Shown here: positions 29,282-37,838 of the stretch, one piece after another | Layout: every line of letters begins with the position of its first letter | How positions within the stretch are numbered: position 1 is the stretch's first letter | Notes under the pieces: model-generated | The model's input: the letters and a program-made list of their open reading frames with translations, nothing else | The model's database searches: none | What the model was told of the DNA's origin: nothing | Translations under genes and position numbers: made by a program | DNA from: an uncultured Chthonomonas sp. | Lineage (GTDB): Bacteria; Armatimonadota; Chthonomonadetes; Chthonomonadales; CAJBBX01 | Assembly: GCA_903885605.1 (NCBI GenBank) | Contig: CAISJD010000011.1 | Location: 1-64,000, forward strand | Reading direction: 5' to 3' | Length of the DNA stretch: 64,000 nucleotides

Positions 29282-30403
29282 CTACCCGATGGTCATCGGG
29301 TCGCCGTGGATCGGCGGCAGCGGGTGTGGGCGGACCATGATGCCGCCCTGCTCGTAGCTCTCCATGACCGCCCAGGTGTACTCGAGCGCGGCCAGGGCGT
29401 CGCGGCCGGAGGCGCGGACGTTCTCGAAGTAGACCTGATTCTCCACATCCTCCAGGAAGGCGTGGATGCGGCGGGGGAAGGTCTCGCCGAAGTCCGTGAT
29501 CCCGGTGTTCATCGTCTCGGGCTCGTTGGAGCCGCCGCCGGGCTTGTCGGCGGAGCCGGCCGCCTCGCTGCCGGGCGCGGGCCAGAACGTGATCTTCTCG
29601 ATGCAGTTCTCGATGCAGAAGGTGCCCCTGGTGCCGGCCACCTCGATGCTCCACCAGCCGCCCAGGCCGTAGGTGGCGTCGCCGCGCTGGCTGAGCAGAA
29701 CGCCGACGCAGTCGTTGGCGAACTTCACGTTGACGCTCACCGAGGAGAGCATGACATCGCTGGCGCTGCGGCGGCAGCCGGGCCGGTTGGCGAAGGCCTG
29801 GACGTGCGTGACGTCGCCGCAGAAGTAGCGCATCACGCTGAACGGGTGCGACAGGAAGGCCTTGAGGTGGGCATACGGGAAGCCCCACCAGCGGGAGTCC
29901 TTCATCGGCGCATAGGTGGGCTCGCCGGCGGAGAAGCCCATCTTGTGCAGGCAGTAGACCATCTCGCCGATGCGGCCATCCTTGATGTACTGCATGGCCT
30001 TCTCGGCGGGCGGCGTGAAGTAGTGGTTCAGGTTGCAGCCCAGCCGGACGCCCTTCTCGGCGGCCTTGGCGACCAGCTGCCGGGCCTCGCCCACGTCGTT
30101 GCAGAGCGGCTTCTCGACCAGCACGTTCTTGCCGGCCTCGACGGCCTCCATGGCCGGCTCGAAGTGCCAACTGCCGTTCTCGTAGCCGCCGGTGGTCACG
30201 TCGACCATGTCCAGGTCTTCGTTGCGCAGCATGTCCGTCAGGCTGTAGTAGGCTCGGACGCCCATCTTCTCGGCCGCTTCATCGGCGCGGGCCTTAACGA
30301 CGTCGCAGACCGCCACGAAGTCGCTCAGGGGGTCGGCCTTGTGCGCGTTGGCGTGGCCCATGCCGATGCCGCGCATGCCCACGATCCCTACCTTGACTGC
30401 CAT
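29282..30403 (-). CDS. Gfo/Idh/MocA-family oxidoreductase
   Basis: MAVKVGIVGMRGIGMGHANAHKADPLSDFVAVCDV...AVEAGKNVLVEKPLCNDVGEARQLV. Confidence 0.92.
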   Translation of the reverse strand: MAVKVGIVGMRGIGMGHANAHKADPLSDFVAVCDVVKARADEAAEKMGVRAYYSLTDMLRNEDLDMVDVTTGGYENGSWHFEPAMEAVEAGKNVLVEKPLCNDVGEARQLVAKAAEKGVRLGCNLNHYFTPPAEKAMQYIKDGRIGEMVYCLHKMGFSAGEPTYAPMKDSRWWGFPYAHLKAFLSHPFSVMRYFCGDVTHVQAFANRPGCRRSASDVMLSSVSVNVKFANDCVGVLLSQRGDATYGLGGWWSIEVAGTRGTFCIENCIEKITFWPAPGSEAAGSADKPGGGSNEPETMNTGITDFGETFPRRIHAFLEDVENQVYFENVRASGRDALAALEYTWAVMESYEQGGIMVRPHPLPPIHGDPMTIG

Positions 30404-30430
30404 CTGTCTTGGTCCTTTCCTAGCCGGCCG

Positions 30431-31837
30431 CTACTTGCGGGCCTCGGCCTGCAGCCGGGCGGCCTGGCCCGGGTCGCCGATATGCAGCGTGTCGTACGCC
30501 TGCTGCGATGACGTGAACGGCCCAACGCCCTCGTACCCGTGCCAGTCGCCCTGGGTGAGCATGGGGTTGGCGGCGCCGGTCTCGGCCTCGCGCCTGGCGA
30601 TCCACGCCTCCATGCGGCCCTTCAGGCAGGCCACCACGTCGGGGTAGGTCTCGGCGAGGTTGTTGTACTCCTCGGGATCCTGTACGAGGTTGTAGAGCTC
30701 CACCGGCGGCTTGAAGTGGAAGTCCGGCTCCAGCGCGACCATGAGCTTCCACTCGGGGGTCCGCCAGCCGTGCTTCCGCATCCAGGTGCACTCGGTGATG
30801 TAGATCTCGGTCTCGTGGGAGGCCGCCTCGCCGCGTACCATGTCCATGAGGCTCTTGCCGTCGAACTCATGGCCCGGCGTCTCGATCCCCGTGAGCTCGA
30901 GCAGCGTGGGGACGAGGTCCTTGTGCTGGTTGTAGCCGGTGATCCGCTTGCCCGCGGGCACCTTGCCGGGGTACTTGATAATCAGCGGCACGTGCAGCGT
31001 GCAGTCGTACATGCCATGGTGATCGAACCAGCAGTCGTGGTCGTAGAGCGTCTCGCCGTGGTCCGAGGTGATGACGACGATGGTCTCATCCTCGATGCCC
31101 AGCTTCTCAAGGCTGGTGAAGATCGCCTGGATGGCGGAGTCCATGTAGGCTACCGCGCCGTCGTATTGGGCGACGACGTAGTCCTTGTCCGAGCAGCCCA
31201 CGGGGAGCCACGCCGCGAAGTAGTCGCAAAAGGGCTTGAAGGTCATCACCGGCTCCATGGACTGGTTGGCCGGATCGCACTCGTCGCCGTGGTAGAAGAT
31301 GCGCTCGAAGGGCGCCGGCGGCAGGTACGGGGTATGCGGGTCCATGTGGCGGAGGAAGAGCAGGAAGGGCTGGTCCTGCTCGGCCAGGCGCTTCAGCTCG
31401 GGGATCGCCACGGCGTTCAGGTTCTCGGCCTTCGGGCTCTTGCCGTCCTTCTCGGCGCCCCAGCCGGAGAAGTCCAGGTAGGTGTCGAAGCCGCGGGAGG
31501 CCGGGTTGCCGGTGAAGCCGACGCAGGTGGTGGTGTAGCCGTTCTCGCGCAGGATCTCGGCGAGCGTCTTCACTCCGTCGCGGAGGCCGCCTCGGTGGCG
31601 GAGGGCCACGACGGAGGTGCCGAAGCAGTCCATGCCGGTCAGCATGTTGGAGTAGCCGCTGGTGGTCGGTATGTGGGCGCTGATGGCGTGCTCGAACAGG
31701 GTGGCTTCGGCCGCGAGCTTGTCCATGTGCGGCGTGGTGTTCAGCGGATAGCCATAGCAGCTCATGTGGTCGGCCCGGAGGGAGTCGATCCCCAGGAGTA
31801 GGATGTTGGGCTTGCGCCCGGTGCAGCAGGTGCTCAT
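30431..31837 (-). CDS. Sulfatase-like alkaline phosphatase superfamily hydrolase lacking the formylglycine motif
   Basis: KPNILLLGIDSLRADHMSCYGYPLNTTPHMDKLA...SAHIPTTSGYSNMLTGMD...ETIVVITSDHGETLYDHD...YDCTLHVPLIIKYPGKVPAGKRI. Confidence 0.88.
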   Translation of the reverse strand: MSTCCTGRKPNILLLGIDSLRADHMSCYGYPLNTTPHMDKLAAEATLFEHAISAHIPTTSGYSNMLTGMDCFGTSVVALRHRGGLRDGVKTLAEILRENGYTTTCVGFTGNPASRGFDTYLDFSGWGAEKDGKSPKAENLNAVAIPELKRLAEQDQPFLLFLRHMDPHTPYLPPAPFERIFYHGDECDPANQSMEPVMTFKPFCDYFAAWLPVGCSDKDYVVAQYDGAVAYMDSAIQAIFTSLEKLGIEDETIVVITSDHGETLYDHDCWFDHHGMYDCTLHVPLIIKYPGKVPAGKRITGYNQHKDLVPTLLELTGIETPGHEFDGKSLMDMVRGEAASHETEIYITECTWMRKHGWRTPEWKLMVALEPDFHFKPPVELYNLVQDPEEYNNLAETYPDVVACLKGRMEAWIARREAETGAANPMLTQGDWHGYEGVGPFTSSQQAYDTLHIGDPGQAARLQAEARK

Positions 31838-31930
31838 TGTACGCGTGTCCTCAAGGAAAGTGTGGTGCTTCTGGGCGTTGTTTGACAGCGGGCAGGCGTT
31901 TTCCTGCCCTGTGGCCGCACAATCGGCGGT

Positions 31931-33199
31931 TCAGGTCAATCGGCGTGCGGCGCGCACCGCCACGAGCTGGGCGGGAAGGCAATAGGGTGCGGCGGGCGCC
32001 CCCGCGGGCAGCGTGACCTGCTCGTAGGCGGTCATGTGGCCCTCGGCCTGGTGGTAGAGGATGTGGCCCCAGAGGCAGTAGCGGACCTCGCTCCTGAGCT
32101 TGAGGCGCCACATCCCGTCGAGCAGGTCCGCCATGGGCCAATCGTCGGCGCGGTCGAGGAAACGGGTCATGCCGAGCCACTGGCCGCCGCCCGCCAGCCG
32201 CGCCGCCACGATGCGGTGGGAGAGGTCCTCCGTCAGGGCGTCGCTGGCCAGCAACTCCGGCCAGTAGCGGTAGTTGGTGTAGGATCCGAGTTCTGTGTCG
32301 GTGACGCGCTCCTTCGGCGCCTCCATGCCGAGGCCTGCGGGCTCCTCTGCGAAGGGCGCCAGCCACCAGGGCGTGCGGGTTGCGCCCCATGTCTCGCGGA
32401 CGGCTCCGTTCAGCGTGAGGCGCAGGCGGAGGGCCGTGCGGGCCGAATCTACCGCATCGCCCGCGAGCCCCAGCTTCTTCTCCGCCAGCCATGCCCAGTC
32501 GCGCAGGCCACGGGAGATCCATGCGGCGTTGTGGAAATAGCGCGCGGGCAGGTGGGCCATGTCGGCTTCGGGCACGCCGGATGGAAGCTCGGGCATGGGC
32601 GCGGGACCGACCACGTCGGCCAGCATCCGCGCGATCCGAAGGAAGGGCGTGCAGTGGAGGCGGACCCACGCCCTCGCGCCGCCCCGTTCGGCCACTCGGC
32701 GGAGCGTGGTCAGGAGCTGGCCGTACTCGCTGAGCGAGGGCGCGTAGTAGTCGACCGTGCCGTCCTGCCGCACGAACCGCCGGGTCCACGCCTCCAGCAG
32801 TTGCTGGGCGCGTTCGGTGAACCCCCAGGCCGTCAGCGCATCGACGGCGGCGATGATGGTGGGCGGGAAGCCGTCGTGCTCCTCGGCGGCGTAGGCGTCG
32901 GCGCCGTACTTGGGCTGGTCGCCCTGGAACGTCAGGTCGATGTGCGCCAGGCCGATGCGAACGGCCTTCTCCATCAGCGGGTGCTCGAACCGAGCGCCTT
33001 CGGGCAGCGCCAGCGCGTCGGCCAGCCGCTTCACACGGCGCGGGTCGAAGGCGGGCTCGCCCTGCAGCGCAGGAGCGCAGCGGCGCATGCGGAGGGCTGT
33101 GCGCTTGCCCGCGGTCAGCAGGTCTGGCCGGTAGGGGTCCTCCAGCGTCTCGAATGGGCCGGGCATGGGCTCCAGAGCCGGCGTCGCCGGATCAGTCAT
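31931..33199 (-). CDS. Uncharacterised protein, possibly an (alpha/alpha)6-toroid glycosidase-like fold
   Basis: Long ORF sharing an ATGACTGA overlap with the upstream URO-D gene; Trp/Tyr-rich helical repeats (FPPTIIAAVDALTAWGFTERAQQLLEAWTRRFVRQDGTVDYY). Confidence 0.7.
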   Translation of the reverse strand: MTDPATPALEPMPGPFETLEDPYRPDLLTAGKRTALRMRRCAPALQGEPAFDPRRVKRLADALALPEGARFEHPLMEKAVRIGLAHIDLTFQGDQPKYGADAYAAEEHDGFPPTIIAAVDALTAWGFTERAQQLLEAWTRRFVRQDGTVDYYAPSLSEYGQLLTTLRRVAERGGARAWVRLHCTPFLRIARMLADVVGPAPMPELPSGVPEADMAHLPARYFHNAAWISRGLRDWAWLAEKKLGLAGDAVDSARTALRLRLTLNGAVRETWGATRTPWWLAPFAEEPAGLGMEAPKERVTDTELGSYTNYRYWPELLASDALTEDLSHRIVAARLAGGGQWLGMTRFLDRADDWPMADLLDGMWRLKLRSEVRYCLWGHILYHQAEGHMTAYEQVTLPAGAPAAPYCLPAQLVAVRAARRLT

Positions 33200-34244
33200 G
33201 GAACACCCGGCTGGCCTTCACGTGCTCGATGAACCGATCCATCATGCTGTCGGGGATGTTGGACGGCATATGGTTGCCCACGGCAAGGATGACCCCGGCG
33301 CACTGCCGCGCGATGCGCAGTGTCTCGTCGATGGTCTCGCGCACCGTCTCCCACGTGCCGAATGAGAGGTCGCGGCAGTCCACGCAGCTCCCGACCAGCG
33401 CCTTGCTCTTGCCCACGCGCTCTGCCATGGCGCCGAACCGGTTGCAGGGCTCGAAGATGAAGCCGTCAGCGCCGGCCTCGGAGAGGTCCTCCACGAACAT
33501 CTCGAACAGCCCGTCGGAGCAGAAGAGGACCTTCTTCCCGGCGGCGTGGAGGGGCTTCCACAGCTCGGCGTAGCGGGGAATGATGATGTCGCGGTAGATT
33601 GAGGGGTTCATGAAGGCGCCGGCGCTCCAGACGAAGTCGTCGTGCTGGATGATGACCTCCACGCTGGTCTGCGCCCAGGCCTTCATATGGTGCAGCGTGA
33701 AGAGGAAGAAGCGGTCCCAGACCGCCTCCATGCGCTTGCGGTTGGCGGCCGCCTCCAGCAGCATGTCCCATCCGAAGGCCTGGATGCCGCCGGAGACGAT
33801 GGTCTTGTAGTAGCCGCCCGTCACAAGCTGGTTGGGCCGCGACTGGAGCGCCGCCGTGACGCCGCGCTGGTAGGCCGCCACCTGCTCGTCGAAGTCCGGC
33901 AGCCCGTACTCGGCTACAGGGTCGAAGGCCCAGACCTCTTCCGGCGAGGTGAAGGGGCAGGTAGCGGGCTGGTGCAGGTCGCTGCCGTCACCGGCGTAGG
34001 CCGCGTGGCCCATGTCGGTGCAGCGGCCGCGGGCGCCCCAGTTGCCGTGGAGGCCGTCGTCGGTGCTCCAGCAGAGGTCGATGCCCCAGTCGTCGTAGAG
34101 TGCGCGCCAGAGGCCGGGGTCGTCCTGCGCCAGACCCAGCCGGGCGGCGGCGTACTCGGGATGGTACTCCAGGCTGTACTCGGTGTGGCCCACCTGGCCG
34201 GTGGGTCTCAGATTGATGATATCAAGGGCCAGTTGGCGGCTCAT
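33192..34244 (-). CDS. Uroporphyrinogen decarboxylase (URO-D) superfamily protein
   Basis: TSVEVIIQHDDFVWSAGAFMNPSIYRDIIIPRYAELWKPLHAAGKKVLFCSDGLFEMFVEDLSEAGADGFIFEPCNRFGAMAERVGKSKALVG. Confidence 0.88.
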   Translation of the reverse strand: MSRQLALDIINLRPTGQVGHTEYSLEYHPEYAAARLGLAQDDPGLWRALYDDWGIDLCWSTDDGLHGNWGARGRCTDMGHAAYAGDGSDLHQPATCPFTSPEEVWAFDPVAEYGLPDFDEQVAAYQRGVTAALQSRPNQLVTGGYYKTIVSGGIQAFGWDMLLEAAANRKRMEAVWDRFFLFTLHHMKAWAQTSVEVIIQHDDFVWSAGAFMNPSIYRDIIIPRYAELWKPLHAAGKKVLFCSDGLFEMFVEDLSEAGADGFIFEPCNRFGAMAERVGKSKALVGSCVDCRDLSFGTWETVRETIDETLRIARQCAGVILAVGNHMPSNIPDSMMDRFIEHVKASRVFHD

Positions 34245-34259
34245 GGCGTCCTCCGGGGT

Positions 34260-35426
34260 CTAGAAGGAATCATTGGTCCACATGGGCGGGCCCGCGAAGA
34301 AGCGCTCCATGGCAGCGCACTGCGCTTCGTCGTGGACGGTGATGAGGCCGGCCCGGCGCAGCTGGCCCGTCGTCGGGGCGCCGTAGAGGCACTGCGAAAG
34401 CTCGCCGATTTCGATCTCGATGCCCGGATCTGTCGTGGTCGGCGCCACCGAGGCCTCGCCTGAGGCTGCCGTCACAGTCCACGTCCCATCGTTCCACGGC
34501 GCGCTTGGGTCGGCCACGCGCACGATGAAGGAGGCCTCGACGCCGCGTGAGGCGCCCCAGGCCCGGAGCGCGGCGGGAACATCGACGATGCGGCCCTGCG
34601 TCACCGGCGCCGTTCGGGTCTCAAGGTCCCAGTGGCAGAGGTGGCAACGGAGGTCGTCGTCGGCGGGGGCTTCCCACTCGAACCGCGAGACCTGCATGTC
34701 GTGGCGGCGCAGCAGGCCGAGGAGTGCGCGCTTGGCCGCCGGCGTCCGGCAGATTAACTCGCGGAGGTGCGTGCTGTCTCGGCTCCCGCCGCGGTAGGTG
34801 AGGTAGCCCTCCAGCGTCCCATCCGCGGGATAGAGGTAGGTATAGGTGAACTCCTTCTCCGCGTGGCCGAGCATCTGCTTCCACTGCGCCTCGTCGCGGG
34901 CGATGAGGCCCCGGTAGCCTGCGGCGAACCGGCCGTAGAGCTCCTGGACAGCGGCGTGGTCGGCCTCCTCGGCGGCGCGCACGTGGCGGGTCTCGGGGCA
35001 GTTCTGCATCGCGGAGGTGGGAACGCCGTAGCGGCGCTTCTCGCCCACCCACGCCCAGCCCAGGCGCCGGTAGTAGGCCCAGCTGAAGGGGAAGAGCGTG
35101 GAGATCGTCTGGCCCTCGTCGCGCATACCCTCCAGGGCCCTGCGCATGCACATGCCCGCGTAGCCCTTGCCGCGCGCCGTGGGGTGGCAGGCCACGCCGG
35201 CGATGCCTCCCATCTTCATCACGAGGTCGCCGCCCATGTGGCACTCGTAGGGCGCGATGGCCGCCTGCGCCTTCAGCGTGGCTCCCTCGAAGACCCCGTA
35301 GCCGTTCATGGCCTGGGTGGAAGGGTCGCGGATCCACCCGTCGTCCCTGCCTCCGCGCATGAAGGCCTGGGAGATGAGGCCGAAGACCTGGCCCAGGTCG
35401 TCCTCAGTGATGCGGCGAAGCTCCAT
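34260..35426 (-). CDS. Eis-like GNAT N-acetyltransferase
   Basis: MELRRITEDDLGQVFGLISQAF...GGIAGVACHPTARGKGYAGMCMRRALEGMRDEGQTISTLFPFSWAYYRRLGW; C-terminal SCP2-like region. Confidence 0.88.
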   Translation of the reverse strand: MELRRITEDDLGQVFGLISQAFMRGGRDDGWIRDPSTQAMNGYGVFEGATLKAQAAIAPYECHMGGDLVMKMGGIAGVACHPTARGKGYAGMCMRRALEGMRDEGQTISTLFPFSWAYYRRLGWAWVGEKRRYGVPTSAMQNCPETRHVRAAEEADHAAVQELYGRFAAGYRGLIARDEAQWKQMLGHAEKEFTYTYLYPADGTLEGYLTYRGGSRDSTHLRELICRTPAAKRALLGLLRRHDMQVSRFEWEAPADDDLRCHLCHWDLETRTAPVTQGRIVDVPAALRAWGASRGVEASFIVRVADPSAPWNDGTWTVTAASGEASVAPTTTDPGIEIEIGELSQCLYGAPTTGQLRRAGLITVHDEAQCAAMERFFAGPPMWTNDSF

Positions 35427-35459
35427 CGGTGCGTTTCCTCTGTGATCGGCGCGGTGTCG

Positions 35460-36461
35460 TCAGGCCGTCTCGGTGCGTCCGCCGGACTGCTTGCCCGGCG
35501 CCATGTTGATCAGCACCGCGGTAAGGATCAGCCCACCGCGCACGACGTGCTGCCAGTACTCGTTCACGTTCATCAGCGTCATCCCGTTGACCAGCACGCC
35601 GAGGAAGACGAGACCGATGAGGGTACCACGCACGGAGCCCGCGCCGCCCAGAAGGCTGGTGCCGCCGATGATGACCGCCGAAATGACGTCCAACTCCCAG
35701 CCCTGCGCCGTCGTCGCGGAGCCGGACATGATCTGCGCGGCCTGCAGGATGCCCGCCAGCGCCGAGCAGAAGCCCACGATGGCCATGACCCTGATCTTGA
35801 TGCCGCCCACGTCGAGCCCGCTCAGGCGCGCCGCCTCCACGTTGCCGCCCACGGCGTAGACCGACCTGCCGAACGCGGTCTTGTGCATGACGATATGCAC
35901 GATGACAAAGGTGATGAGGAACAGGATCGCGGGGAAGGGGACGCCCATCCAGTAGCCGCCGCCCAGAAAGTTGAACCAGTCGGGGAAGGGCGTGAGCGGG
36001 AAGCCGTTCGTGATGAGTTCCGACGCGCCCTTGAGTACCGTGAGCCAGGCCAGGGTGGCGATGAAGGTGGGCACACGGAACCGCGACCGCAGGTAGCCGG
36101 TCAGCGCGCCGACGCAGGAGCCCAGCGCCAGGGCGCAGGCCATGCCCACGACGACCGCGGCGACGGGCGGCATATGGCAGCGCTCCATGCCGAACTGGGT
36201 GACCCAGGCCGTGACGCACCCAGCGAAGGCCACGGCGGAGCCCACCGAGAGGTCGATCTCGCCCGCAATGATGGCCGCCGTCATGCCGAAGGCGATGATC
36301 CCCTGCATGGAGACGTTGCGCAGCACGTTGAGCAGGTTTGCCCTGGTGAGGAACCCCTGAACCGAGCAGGCCAGAAGGATGCAGAGCGCCAGGAGGATCA
36401 CCTCCATGACGCTCTGCCGGATGTGGGGGAGCTTGCGCGGCATCAGCCGTTCGACATCCAT
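35460..36461 (-). CDS. CUT2-type sugar ABC transporter permease (RbsC-like)
   Basis: GIIAFGMTAAIIAGEIDLSVGSAVAFAGCV...YAVGGNVEAARLSGLDV...AVIIGGTSLLGGAGSVRGTLIGLVFLGVLVNGMTLM. Confidence 0.94.
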   Translation of the reverse strand: MDVERLMPRKLPHIRQSVMEVILLALCILLACSVQGFLTRANLLNVLRNVSMQGIIAFGMTAAIIAGEIDLSVGSAVAFAGCVTAWVTQFGMERCHMPPVAAVVVGMACALALGSCVGALTGYLRSRFRVPTFIATLAWLTVLKGASELITNGFPLTPFPDWFNFLGGGYWMGVPFPAILFLITFVIVHIVMHKTAFGRSVYAVGGNVEAARLSGLDVGGIKIRVMAIVGFCSALAGILQAAQIMSGSATTAQGWELDVISAVIIGGTSLLGGAGSVRGTLIGLVFLGVLVNGMTLMNVNEYWQHVVRGGLILTAVLINMAPGKQSGGRTETA

Positions 36462-37441
36462 TCCTTGAGCTGCTTCTCGAAGGCCGCGATGCCCGCAGGA
36501 TCATCACGAGAGAGGCAGATGCCGGTCATGGCAACATGCTTCTCCACCGGCTCGCCCTTCATGGCCTTCAGGGCGAACTCCACGGCCGTGCGGCCCACGT
36601 CCACCGGCTTCTGGCTGGTGATGGCCTGCAGGATGCCGTCCGGCGCCTTGAGGAAGCCCACCAGCTGTTCGCTGGAGTCGGTGCCGAAGACGGCGATCTT
36701 GCCGGCCTTGCCCGCGTTCTTCACGGCCATGACGGAGCCGATGGTCCCGCCCTCGTTGGCCGACCAGATCAGGTCGATCTCGGGGTGCGCCGTCAGGATG
36801 TCTCCGGCCTTCTTCACGGCCTGCTCAGGCAGCCAGGCGTCCTGCTCGGCGACGATCTTCACGCCGGGCATGCCCTGGATCTGCTCCTTGAAGCCGTTGG
36901 TGCGGGCGTCGCTCTGCTCGGGGATCAGCGACTTGAAGGCCAGGATGGCGATCGTCGCCTTGCCGCCCATCTTCTGCTCGATATAGGCGCGCGCCTTCTT
37001 GCCGGTCTGCTCACCCAGGTTGAAGGCGTTGCTCTCGATGTAGGCCTTGTGGAAGTTGCCCTCAATGGGCGTGTTGGCCGCGATAATGGTGATGCCCTTG
37101 TCGGCGGCGGGCTTGAGGGCGGCCACGGAGCCCTTGGCGCTGAGCGGCGAGAGGATAATGGCGTCCACGCCCTGCGAGGCGTAGGTGTTGACCAGTTCGG
37201 CTTCCTTCTCGGGCTTGTTGTTGCTGTTGCCCTCCAGAAGCTCCACGTTGTTCTTCTTGGCGGCGTCGCGCATGCCGAAGAGCACCAGCCGGAAGTACTG
37301 GTCTTCCTGGAAGATGATGCCGGCGATGCGCTTCTTGGGTGCGCCGGTGGACGTGGCGGATTGCTTGGGGCTGCGACAGCCGAAGAGTGTGATGCACGCG
37401 ACCACGGTGAGTGCGAACAGAGACGGCCGAAGACGGTTCAT
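36443..37441 (-). CDS. Sugar ABC transporter substrate-binding lipoprotein (RbsB-like)
   Basis: ATG 37441; lipobox-like VACITLFGC; GIIFQEDQYFRLVLFGMRDAAKKNNVELLEGNSNNKPEKEAELVNTYASQGVDAIILSPLS... Confidence 0.93.
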   Translation of the reverse strand: MNRLRPSLFALTVVACITLFGCRSPKQSATSTGAPKKRIAGIIFQEDQYFRLVLFGMRDAAKKNNVELLEGNSNNKPEKEAELVNTYASQGVDAIILSPLSAKGSVAALKPAADKGITIIAANTPIEGNFHKAYIESNAFNLGEQTGKKARAYIEQKMGGKATIAILAFKSLIPEQSDARTNGFKEQIQGMPGVKIVAEQDAWLPEQAVKKAGDILTAHPEIDLIWSANEGGTIGSVMAVKNAGKAGKIAVFGTDSSEQLVGFLKAPDGILQAITSQKPVDVGRTAVEFALKAMKGEPVEKHVAMTGICLSRDDPAGIAAFEKQLKEWMSNG

Positions 37442-37604
37442 GGCGTTCCCCCTGGCGCCGGCCCAGCGAGCCGCCGGCGTGGTGGTTAGTTCGCCACGCA
37501 CGGGCGTATGACCTGCCTGCACGGCGCGAGGCGGCACGGCGCAGACGCGGGCCAGGCGCGTCGCCCGTTGAGATACACTCTGTGTAGCCGTAGGAGGAAG
37601 CGCC

Positions 37605-37838
37605 ATGGATGTCAGACTTGCCCGGTGGGACAACAGCCTGGCCGTCCGGGTGCCTCGGTCCCTCGTCGCGGAGCTTGGCCTCGTTGGCGGATCGCCCTTG
37701 GATGTTTCGTTTGAGGCGGGGGCGCTTGTGTTCCGTCCGTCTGATCCCGCCGTGGAATTGGAACGGCTCGTGCAGGCGATCACGCCCTATGACCGGCATG
37801 ACCTGGAGGCGGCTTACGATGACTTTCCGACGGGCTAA
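37605..37838 (+). CDS. AbrB/MazE-family antitoxin-like protein (orphan)
   Basis: MDVRLARWDNSLAVRVPRSLVAELGLVGGSPLDVSFEAGALVFRP; no MazF-like ORF adjacent. Confidence 0.85.
   Translation: MDVRLARWDNSLAVRVPRSLVAELGLVGGSPLDVSFEAGALVFRPSDPAVELERLVQAITPYDRHDLEAAYDDFPTG

Noticed and set aside
28818-30170. 450-aa minus-strand ORF
   Set aside because: Out-of-frame overlap with the well-supported Gfo/Idh gene; Arg/Ala-rich artefact.
34767-36986. 739-aa plus-strand ORF
   Set aside because: Antisense to the Eis-like, RbsC and RbsB genes.
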